Under the pieces are notes generated by a model. It had not been told where the DNA came from. It worked only from the letters and a program-made list of their open reading frames with translations, and ran no database searches. A DNA stretch of 7,809 bases from Dehalococcoidia bacterium (GTDB lineage Bacteria; Chloroflexota; Dehalococcoidia; Dehalococcoidales; RBG-16-60-22). The position numbers and the translations under genes were made by a program. Positions within the stretch are counted from its first letter, which is position 1, and every line of letters begins with the position of its first letter. Positions 1 to 5,109 of the stretch are shown here, piece after piece. Where the stretch lies: positions 1-7,809 of the forward strand of contig JAUWBK010000050.1 in the NCBI GenBank assembly GCA_030605045.1, in the 5' to 3' direction.

Positions 1-57
1 CGGCAATTGTCAATGCCCCAAAACTAGAAATAAACCCTCTGGGCGTGTGGAATGTGG

Positions 58-411
58 TTATTGTTCAACAAGCTTTGGTGAAGGGCCGTACTGATTTGTC
101 CCCTCTTGGCTGTCGGACACCATATAGATAAGCAGTATAATGGCACCGATAAGTGGAATTAGGCTAAGGAGTAACCACCAACCACTACTACCAGTATCCT
201 GCAGCCTTCTGATTGAAACCCCAAGGCTTGGGAGCAAGACAGCCAAAGAATAAAGCCCCGGCAACACATTGTAAGTCCAAAGTAGATTGCCAATCCACCC
301 AAGCACAATGCTGATAATTACATTGAATAGAAAGAAATACCAATACTCCTTTCGCCGTGCTCGTCCGCTAAACACTGCGTACTTTTTCAGTACCTGTAAA
401 TACCAGCTCAT
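58..411 (-). CDS. DUF805 family small integral membrane protein
   Basis: This 117-residue protein has the DUF805 hallmarks: an N-terminal FSGRARRKEYW motif (about residues 14-24), a central RRLQDTGSSGWW motif (about 68-79) and a C-terminal GTNQYGPSP segment. Three or four hydrophobic segments (about 24-46, 50-66 and 78-97) place it in the cytoplasmic membrane. Length is normal for the family, whose biochemical function is unknown, so none is assigned. The ATG at 411 is preceded by a strong Shine-Dalgarno site, AAAGGAGGT on the minus strand at 424-416, four bases from the start. The gene lies divergent from uvrC and downstream of a promoter, leader peptide and terminator-like hairpin (601-462), so its expression is probably controlled by premature termination. 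No convincing terminator is visible in the 57 bases left of the stop. Family assignment is firm; role is unknown. Confidence 0.93.
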   Translation of the reverse strand: MSWYLQVLKKYAVFSGRARRKEYWYFFLFNVIISIVLGWIGNLLWTYNVLPGLYSLAVLLPSLGVSIRRLQDTGSSGWWLLLSLIPLIGAIILLIYMVSDSQEGTNQYGPSPKLVEQ

Positions 412-461
412 ACATACCTCCTTTATTTATTGGTCTGCTGCGCTCACTTTCTAGCCAAACC

Positions 462-514
462 AAAAAAGGGCGCCAGCAACCGCATTTTGACTAACGGTTA
501 CCAACGCCCCTTTT
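462..514 (-). terminator. Intrinsic-terminator-like hairpin (possible attenuator) before DUF805
   Basis: Read on the minus strand, AAAAGGGGCG (514-505) pairs with the complementary CGCCCTTTT-type arm (472-464) with one bulged base. Inside it AACCG (499-495) pairs with CGGTT (482-478). The two helices are separated by a symmetric 5/5 internal loop (504-500 and 477-473), and the apical loop is 12 nt (494-483). Six T follow the GC-rich stem (467-462), as in a rho-independent terminator. On the plus strand the trailing run is only four T, so the minus strand is the better orientation. It lies between the promoter at 601-574 and the DUF805 gene rather than after a gene, which suggests conditional read-through or a small RNA end. 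Confidence 0.65.
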
Positions 515-517
515 CAT
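491..517 (-). CDS. Putative leader peptide of 8 residues (MKRGVGNR) upstream of DUF805
   Basis: A short reading frame starts with ATG at 517-515 and ends with TAG at 493-491. It is preceded by AGGAG on the minus strand (529-525) with a 7-base spacer, a proper ribosome binding site. Its codons run through the 5' arm of the terminator-like hairpin, and its stop codon falls in the hairpin loop. A ribosome translating or paused on it would keep the hairpin from folding, the classic geometry of translation-coupled attenuation. The peptide has two Arg codons and one Lys codon but no run of a single amino acid that would name an effector. A chance mini-ORF cannot be excluded without comparative data. 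Confidence 0.45.
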   Translation of the reverse strand: MKRGVGNR

Positions 518-573
518 CACCACACTCCTAATCCAATATGCTATTCTAAGGCTGTTTCATATCAGGTGATTTA

Positions 574-601
574 ATTATAATCGTATATGAATATTTGTCA
601 A
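574..601 (-). promoter_or_regulatory. Consensus sigma70-type promoter for the DUF805 leader transcript
   Basis: On the minus strand TTGACA (601-596) and TATAAT (579-574) are separated by 16 bp; both hexamers match the bacterial housekeeping consensus exactly. The spacer is AT-rich. Transcription should start near 567 and run left through the leader peptide (517-491), the hairpin (514-462) and then DUF805. Exact matches to both boxes are rare by chance, and the position is right for the downstream signals. The start point is inferred from spacing only. Confidence 0.8.
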
Positions 602-644
602 TACCCCTAAAGGGGGAAGGTTAATAAGTAATCCTCCAAACGCT

Positions 645-672
645 TTGTCCGTTCCACAGGCTATGATAAAAT
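645..672 (+). promoter_or_regulatory. Probable extended -10 promoter for uvrC
   Basis: TTGTCC (645-650) is followed after 16 bp by TAAAAT (667-672), which is preceded by TGA (664-666), giving an extended TGn -10 element. Transcription would start near 679, leaving about 8 nt before the uvrC ATG at 687. The purine-rich GAGAAAAG just before the ATG is a weak ribosome site. The hexamers are good but not perfect, and the start point is inferred. Confidence 0.5.
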
Positions 673-686
673 AGATAAGAGAAAAG

Positions 687-2513
687 ATGGCGAGCAACCT
701 GATAGCAGAACAACTGAACCGATTACCCAACAGTCCCGGTGTCTACCTGCTGAGAGATGCCGAGGGTAATATCTTATATGTTGGCAAGGCGGCTAACCTT
801 CATCATCGGGTAAGGTCATACTTTGGGGCGGGGCAAAAGCTATCGCCAAAATTGCTGAAAATGGTCGCCCGGGTGGCGGACATTGATTTCTATGTTACTG
901 CTTCGGAGCAGGAGGCTCTCATCCTTGAGTTGAACCTGATTAAGAGGCACCACCCGCGCTACAATGTCCGACTTAAAGATGATAAGACCTTCCCTTATCT
1001 CAAGATAAATACCAAGGAGGAATGGCCCAGGGTGTATGTTACCCGGCGTGTGGAACAGGACGGGGCGCGCTACTTTGGCCCCTTTGCCAGTGCTAAATCG
1101 GTGCGCCAGACGCTAAAGGTAGTCAAAGGAATTTTCCCCTTCCGCTATTGTACCAGAAAAATCACCGGCACCGATTCCCGGGCTTGCCTTGAGTATCATA
1201 TGGGGCACTGTGTTGGTCCCTGCATTGGTGTGGTGAGCCAGCCGGAGTACGCTGAGGTAATCAAGCAGGTAATCCTTTTTCTTGAGGGCAGGCAGGAAAA
1301 GATAGTCCGGGAGCTTCAGAGTAAGATGGATAGAGCGGCGGAAGCACTGGATTTTGAAAAGGCAGCTTTGTACCGAGACCAGGTCGAGGCGATAGACAAA
1401 GTCGTTGAAGGGCAGAGAATCGCCGCCACCGTCAGAGGTGAGCAGGATGTTATTGCCTTTTCTCAGGATAAAGACCAAGCATATGTCCAGGTTTTCTTTA
1501 TTCGCAATAATAAGTTGACCGGTCGGGAGAGCTTTGTCCTGCAGGGCACCGAGCATGAAGAACCACATCAAATCATGACCAGCTTTATCAAGCAGTTTTA
1601 TAGCTCCAGCCCTAATATTCCGCCACTACTGCTGCTCCAGTACCCGGTAGAGGATATGACCGTTCTTAAAGGCTGGCTGCAAAGCAAGAGGGGGGCGAAG
1701 GTTGCTCTTCAGGTACCCCGACGCGGTAACAAAAAACAACTGGTGGACATTGTCGCTGAAAACGCCAGGCAGGGCCTGGAACAGCTTAAAATTAAGCAGC
1801 TCGCCGCGCCCAAAGAACTGGAGGCGGCTTTAGCGGAAATAGAAAAAGAGCTTCACTTGCCTCACCTGCCGATTCGGATGGAAGCTTATGACATCTCTGA
1901 TATCCAGGGTAAGGCGGCGGTGGGTAGTATGGTGGTCTTCGAAAGGGGAAAATCAAAACCGGCCCACTACCGGCGCTTCAAAATTAAGACGGTGTCCGGG
2001 GCTAATGACTATGCCATGCTCCACGAGGTGCTCAAGCGACGATTCAAGCATCTTGGTGGTGAAAGCTCTACTCCAGACACCTGGGCAATCGTACCTGACT
2101 TTGTCCTGATTGATGGCGGCAAAGGACAGCTTAATGCGGCACTATCAGCAATGGGTGAAATCGGGGTTACTTCGGTGCCGATAGCTAGTTTAGCCAAAGA
2201 AAATGAGGAGATTTTTATTCCCCGAAAGGCAAAGCCAATTGTTCTGCCCCGCAGTTCTCCCGGACTTCAATTGTTACAGCGTCTCCGTGATGAGGCACAT
2301 CGCTTCGCGCTGGATTACTCCCAGAGAATACGTAAGCGAGAAACCTTTACCTCAGCTTTCGACAACGTGCCTGGTATCGGCTTCAAGCGTAAACGCGCCT
2401 TGCTGAAACACTTTGGCTCAGTCCAGGCTATTAGAGAGGCGTCTATTGAAGAGCTAGCGGCCACCAAAGGCATGACGGAAAGCCTGGCGAAAAAAGTTAA
2501 GGAGTCTTTATAA
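687..2513 (+). CDS. uvrC: UvrABC system protein C, excinuclease subunit UvrC
   Basis: UvrC is recruited to the UvrB-DNA complex in nucleotide excision repair and makes both incisions around a lesion, in the cytoplasm. At 608 residues it has the standard length and all domains in order. The N-terminal GIY-YIG nuclease (GVY at 18-20, YVG at 31-33) makes the 3' cut. A four-cysteine motif follows (C155, C167, C175, C179; CLEY and CVGPC), the site now known in the family as an Fe-S cluster site. A UVR motif that contacts UvrB lies around 203-238. The RNase H-like nuclease that makes the 5' cut has YDISDIQG (401-408), LIDGGKGQL (474-482) and RDEAHRFA (534-541), with candidate catalytic residues D402, D476 and H538. 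The C-terminal tandem helix-hairpin-helix region begins near VPGIGFKRKRALL (561-573). It looks intact. The GTPase gene starts 2 bases after its stop, so they are co-transcribed. Confidence 0.98.
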   Translation: MASNLIAEQLNRLPNSPGVYLLRDAEGNILYVGKAANLHHRVRSYFGAGQKLSPKLLKMVARVADIDFYVTASEQEALILELNLIKRHHPRYNVRLKDDKTFPYLKINTKEEWPRVYVTRRVEQDGARYFGPFASAKSVRQTLKVVKGIFPFRYCTRKITGTDSRACLEYHMGHCVGPCIGVVSQPEYAEVIKQVILFLEGRQEKIVRELQSKMDRAAEALDFEKAALYRDQVEAIDKVVEGQRIAATVRGEQDVIAFSQDKDQAYVQVFFIRNNKLTGRESFVLQGTEHEEPHQIMTSFIKQFYSSSPNIPPLLLLQYPVEDMTVLKGWLQSKRGAKVALQVPRRGNKKQLVDIVAENARQGLEQLKIKQLAAPKELEAALAEIEKELHLPHLPIRMEAYDISDIQGKAAVGSMVVFERGKSKPAHYRRFKIKTVSGANDYAMLHEVLKRRFKHLGGESSTPDTWAIVPDFVLIDGGKGQLNAALSAMGEIGVTSVPIASLAKENEEIFIPRKAKPIVLPRSSPGLQLLQRLRDEAHRFALDYSQRIRKRETFTSAFDNVPGIGFKRKRALLKHFGSVQAIREASIEELAATKGMTESLAKKVKESL

Positions 2514-2515
2514 GA

Positions 2516-3487
2516 ATGCCAGCCAATCTACCACCGCAATATTTTGAAGCCGAAAAGAATTTCCGGGCAGCGAAGACTCCTGCGGAAAAGATAGTTGCCC
2601 TGGAAGAGATGCTGGCGATTATGCCCAAGCACAAGGGGACTGACCACCTACGTGCCGAGCTAAGAAGTCGAATTGCCAAGCTGACGCAGCAAGCAGCCAA
2701 GAAAACAGGTGTGCAGCGGACATCGATGATTATTGAGAAAGAGGGAGCCGCCCAGGTTGCGGTCATCGGGCTGCCCAATGCTGGCAAATCACAGCTTGTG
2801 GCCAGTATTACCAACGCCTTGCCAACGGTCGCTGACTACCCCTTTACGACCTATGCGGTCAGCCCGGGAATGATGGAATTTGAGAATATCCAGATACAAC
2901 TGCTTGATACCCCGCCCCTAGTGCCCCAGTCTATCGAATGGTGGCTGCCACCCATGCTCCGGCGGGCAGACGCACTACTGATTATGGTGGATTTAAGTGA
3001 GGCGCCTCTAGCCCAGATGGAAGCTGTTATGGAACAACTGGAAAAGATGAGAATTGACATCGGTGCCAGAAAGATTGAAGAAGAGGTTCTAAGTCGGCAG
3101 AAGGCGCTGATTATTGGCAACAAGTTGGACTTAGCGGGTGCTCGCGAAAACTGCGCCGCTTTGCAGAACAAGTACGGAGAGCAACTACCGGTTTTGGCAA
3201 TCTCGGCCAAGGGGAAAATTGGTTTGGAGGAATTAAAGCGAAAAGTCTATCAAGTGCTTGATATTATTCGGGTCTATACCAAGGTTCCGGGTGAGAAGCC
3301 AGATTTTGACGACCCGATAATACTAGAGCGGGGGAGCACGCTGGCGGATGCTGCCGAAGCGGTGCATAAAGACTTCCGCGCCAAGCTGAAATATGCCCGG
3401 GTGTGGGGTTCAGGCAAGCACGATGGTATAATGGTTAGGCGAGACCATATCCTGCAAGATGGTGATGTTATAGAGTTACACATGTAG
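2516..3487 (+). CDS. DRG/Obg-like GTPase with C-terminal TGS domain
   Basis: This 323-residue P-loop GTPase resembles the DRG branch of the Obg superfamily, whose members associate with ribosomes or RNA; its precise role is unknown. The N-terminal 65 residues are a helical, Lys-rich segment (LEEMLAIMPKHKGT at 29-42) typical of DRG-like proteins. G1 is GLPNAGKS (85-92), the switch I threonines are in YPFTTY (108-113), G3 is DTPP (131-134), G4 is NKLD (202-205) and G5 is SAK (230-232). The TGS domain spans about 252-323, with GSTLADAAEAVHKDF and a terminal DGDVIELHM. The expected DxxG glycine of G3 is proline, possibly a subfamily trait. There is no glycine-rich Obg fold. The ATG lies 2 bases after the uvrC stop; GGAG at 2501-2504, inside the end of uvrC, is 11 bases away, suggesting translational coupling. 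DRG-like class is firm; target is unknown. Confidence 0.92.
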   Translation: MPANLPPQYFEAEKNFRAAKTPAEKIVALEEMLAIMPKHKGTDHLRAELRSRIAKLTQQAAKKTGVQRTSMIIEKEGAAQVAVIGLPNAGKSQLVASITNALPTVADYPFTTYAVSPGMMEFENIQIQLLDTPPLVPQSIEWWLPPMLRRADALLIMVDLSEAPLAQMEAVMEQLEKMRIDIGARKIEEEVLSRQKALIIGNKLDLAGARENCAALQNKYGEQLPVLAISAKGKIGLEELKRKVYQVLDIIRVYTKVPGEKPDFDDPIILERGSTLADAAEAVHKDFRAKLKYARVWGSGKHDGIMVRRDHILQDGDVIELHM

Positions 3488-3501
3488 TGAGACTGAATAT
3501 T

Positions 3502-3510
3502 GGGAGGAGG
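3502..3510 (+). promoter_or_regulatory. Strong Shine-Dalgarno site fixing the start of the zinc-ribbon gene
   Basis: GGGAGGAGG sits 6 bases before the ATG at 3517. This favours the ATG over an in-frame GTG at 3487, which overlaps the stop of the GTPase gene and has no ribosome site of its own. Confidence 0.8.
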
Positions 3511-3516
3511 TTTAGA

Positions 3517-3741
3517 ATGCCCATTCGGCCCGGGTGGTACGACGGGTACTGGAAAAATATTGACAAAAAGACCCAGCAGAAGATACGCACCACCTGCCCT
3601 CGCTGTGGTAGTGCCAAGACGTACTATAATGAGCAGTTCAAGACCTGGCGCTGTGGCAAATGTGAATATATCTTTGTGATTAAGGGATTTGGTGATGAAG
3701 TACCCTGGTGGAAGCGCCTATTCACCTTCTGGAAGAAGTGA
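3517..3741 (+). CDS. Small zinc-ribbon protein, function unknown
   Basis: The 74-residue product has one treble-clef or ribbon-type metal site: CPRC at residues 27-30 and CGKC at 46-49, with the usual aromatic strand between them (TYYNEQFKTWRC). It is basic and rich in Trp: WYDGYWKN near the N terminus and a C-terminal EVPWWKRLFTFWKK tail, which could form an amphipathic helix binding a membrane surface, nucleic acid or a partner. The start at 3517 is set by the Shine-Dalgarno site at 3502-3510; a GTG at 3487 would add ten residues without such a site. It is the last gene of the uvrC-GTPase unit, 29 bases after the GTPase stop. Its place suggests a link to nucleic acids or ribosomes, but I do not recognise a named family. 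Confidence 0.85.
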   Translation: MPIRPGWYDGYWKNIDKKTQQKIRTTCPRCGSAKTYYNEQFKTWRCGKCEYIFVIKGFGDEVPWWKRLFTFWKK

Positions 3742-3786
3742 GCAGTTACAAAAAGGAAAAAACCGTAGTCGTATATTAAAAAGAGC

Positions 3787-3815
3787 TTGACATATTAAAG
3801 CAGTTGATGGAAAAT
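3787..3815 (+). promoter_or_regulatory. Possible promoter for the 118-residue membrane protein gene
   Basis: A consensus TTGACA (3787-3792) is followed after 17 bp by GAAAAT (3810-3815), which matches four of six -10 positions. It lies in the 161-bp gap after the zinc-ribbon gene, about 90 bp before the next start codon. Initiation near 3822 would give a leader of roughly 80 nt that includes the stem-loop at 3859-3885. The weak -10 keeps confidence moderate; no T-rich terminator is visible before it, so read-through from the uvrC unit is also possible. Confidence 0.4.
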
Positions 3816-3858
3816 GACGAATATAGAAATAAGGGGTAGCCAATCAAGGTAAACAATA

Positions 3859-3885
3859 ACTGGTAGCCTTTAGCCATTTACCAGT
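3859..3885 (+). other. Stem-loop just upstream of the TTG-start gene
   Basis: ACTGGTA (3859-3865) and TACCAGT (3879-3885) are a perfect 7-bp inverted repeat around a 13-nt loop, extendable by one G-T pair. It ends six bases before the G-rich ribosome site at 3891-3895. No T run follows on the plus strand, so it is not a terminator for the upstream genes. It could influence translation or mRNA stability; function is not shown by sequence. Confidence 0.4.
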
Positions 3886-3902
3886 AAAAAGGGGGTAGGG
3901 CA

Positions 3903-4259
3903 TTGAAAAAAGCTAAAGCTCCCGAGCAGGTTAACAAAAAAAGCGAACAAAGGGCTATCCAGAAAGCCCGGGATAGAGCCAGAACTGCCAGATGGGATCT
4001 CAATATCGCCATATTCTTGTTTGCGGTCTTGATTATCATTATAATTCTACTCTTTCAAGGCATTGCTCTTGAGATTGTCGCCCCAATTGCCGTCGTCGGA
4101 TTAGCCATGGTCTGGCTGGTGGGATGGAGGCAGGGGGGACAACTATATGAGCGTTTCCTTGAGGAAGAACTGGCGAAATTGGAGTTTGAACGAAGCCGGA
4201 AAATAGAGGTAACGATAGAAGAGGCGGTTCAGAAGGCACTGCGCGAAAGGTGGCACTAG
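3903..4259 (+). CDS. Small two-helix membrane protein, function unknown
   Basis: The 118-residue product has a very basic N-terminal segment (about residues 1-30, rich in Lys and Arg). Two adjacent hydrophobic helices follow: about 32-51 with a run of Ile, and about 54-74 ending in MVWLVGW. A charged tail (about 80-118, ERFLEEELAKLEFERSRK then IEEAVQKALRERW) is probably helical or coiled coil. The basic N terminus suggests both ends face the cytoplasm. The start is TTG at 3903: an in-frame TAA at 3885-3887 excludes anything further upstream, the next in-frame Met is inside the second helix, and GGGGG at 3891-3895 is a ribosome site 7 bases away. I recognise no named family. It may be expressed from its own promoter at 3787-3815. 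Confidence 0.8.
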   Translation: MKKAKAPEQVNKKSEQRAIQKARDRARTARWDLNIAIFLFAVLIIIIILLFQGIALEIVAPIAVVGLAMVWLVGWRQGGQLYERFLEEELAKLEFERSRKIEVTIEEAVQKALRERWH

Positions 4260-4348
4260 CCAAAAAAGAACGCCTTTTGCTTCACTGATTAGAGTGTCTT
4301 GATTAGCAAAATCTCATCTTAATTTCACCCCCCTTATGAAAGAGCATC

Positions 4349-5050
4349 ATGGAAGTATTTAATAGCGTTCCAATTAATTTGACTCTCGAAGCCGTTTTGA
4401 AACGAATGCGGGTACGTAATAAAAACGAGAGTATCGTCAAAAACGTCCAGGAAATGATTGAGGTGGCTCGTCCGATAGCTAGACCTAAAGCGGTTTATGA
4501 TGTTGTCTACATTGAGAATAAAAATGGAGACTCGCTGGAGATTAGCGGGGTAAAGTTTACCAGCCGTGTTCTCAGAGTTAATCTGGATAAAGTGGAGCGA
4601 GTTTTTCCCTACGTTGTCACCTGCGGCAAAGAATTGGATGAAATAGATATCCCAGCCAGTGATTTTATCAAAGGTTACTATCTGGACCAAATCAAGGAAA
4701 CGGCTGTTATCTTGGCCAGGCAATATCTTGAAGACCACTTAAAGAGAAGTTATGCTCTGGGACAGATGTCGAGAATGGCACCTGGAGCCGGGGCTGGGGA
4801 TGATTGGCCAATAACGCAGCAAGAAGGGCTGTTTTCACTCTTTGGCGGTAGAGCTAAAGTTGAAGAGCTAATTGGCGTGAGGCTGACCGACAAGTGCTTA
4901 ATGATTCCCATAAAATCGGTGTCTGGAATAATGTTTCCGACCGAGATCAGGTTTGAAAGTTGTCAGATATGCCCAAGGGAAGGGTGTATTCAGCGAAGAG
5001 CACCCTATGACCTGGAAGTAGTCAAAAAATACCGACCTGATGTATCATAG
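4349..5050 (+). CDS. Stand-alone vitamin B12-dependent methionine synthase activation-domain protein
   Basis: The 233-residue protein resembles the C-terminal activation domain of cobalamin-dependent methionine synthase (MetH). In MetH that domain binds S-adenosylmethionine and helps reductively remethylate oxidised cob(II)alamin. Supporting segments are SRMAPGAGAGDDWPITQQ (141-158), then LFSLFGG (161-167), IGVRLTDKCLMIPIKSVSG (175-193) and a tail with RRAPYD (216-221). Catalytic MetH domains for homocysteine, folate and cobalamin are absent, so it should act on a separate corrinoid protein or as part of a divided enzyme. Three cysteines near the end (C205, C208, C213 in CQICPREGC) look like a metal or Fe-S ligand set that classical MetH lacks. 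The ATG at 4349 is favoured because an in-frame TGA lies at 4337-4339; the ribosome site (GAAAGAG, 4338-4344) is weak. It converges with the molybdoenzyme gene. Domain assignment is good; the partner is unknown. Confidence 0.85.
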   Translation: MEVFNSVPINLTLEAVLKRMRVRNKNESIVKNVQEMIEVARPIARPKAVYDVVYIENKNGDSLEISGVKFTSRVLRVNLDKVERVFPYVVTCGKELDEIDIPASDFIKGYYLDQIKETAVILARQYLEDHLKRSYALGQMSRMAPGAGAGDDWPITQQEGLFSLFGGRAKVEELIGVRLTDKCLMIPIKSVSGIMFPTEIRFESCQICPREGCIQRRAPYDLEVVKKYRPDVS

Positions 5051-5109
5051 GGCTTTCTTAGATTCTCCTCACTTGCCACCTAAATTGGTTAATCGCTGCT
5101 GCGCTGCCA

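Noticed and set aside
2..17. Imperfect palindrome GGCAATTGTCAATGCC at the left edge
   Set aside because: One arm has a missing base, it lies at the window edge, and there is no adjacent promoter or gene in view to interpret it.
462..517. T-box-like resemblance (TGGTAACCG followed by a terminator) on the minus strand
   Set aside because: It does not match the T-box consensus, and only about 50 nt lie between the promoter and the hairpin, too little for a specifier stem I.
604..616. CCCC-TAAA-GGGG dyad between the two divergent promoters
   Set aside because: Four-base arms (five with the flanking T/A) are short and match no operator I recognise; position is suggestive only.
1113..1571. Minus-strand open frame of about 152 codons inside uvrC
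   Set aside because: It is antisense to strongly conserved UvrC sequence and its translation resembles no known protein; treated as a shadow.
3487..3516. GTG start adding ten residues to the zinc-ribbon protein
   Set aside because: It overlaps the GTPase stop, has no ribosome site, and a strong Shine-Dalgarno site precedes the ATG at 3517.
3773..3799. ATATTAAA direct repeats (3773-3780 and 3792-3799)
   Set aside because: Short AT-rich copies in an AT-rich gap are expected by chance; no third copy or symmetry.
3780..3839. Short open frame reading like a protein C terminus (ELDILKQLMENDEYRNKG) between the zinc-ribbon and membrane-protein genes
   Set aside because: It has a stop just upstream, no start with a ribosome site, and is only 19 codons long; it could be a gene remnant but nothing else supports that.
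5051..5109. Search for a bidirectional terminator between the convergent genes
   Set aside because: No GC-rich hairpin followed by a T run is visible on either strand.
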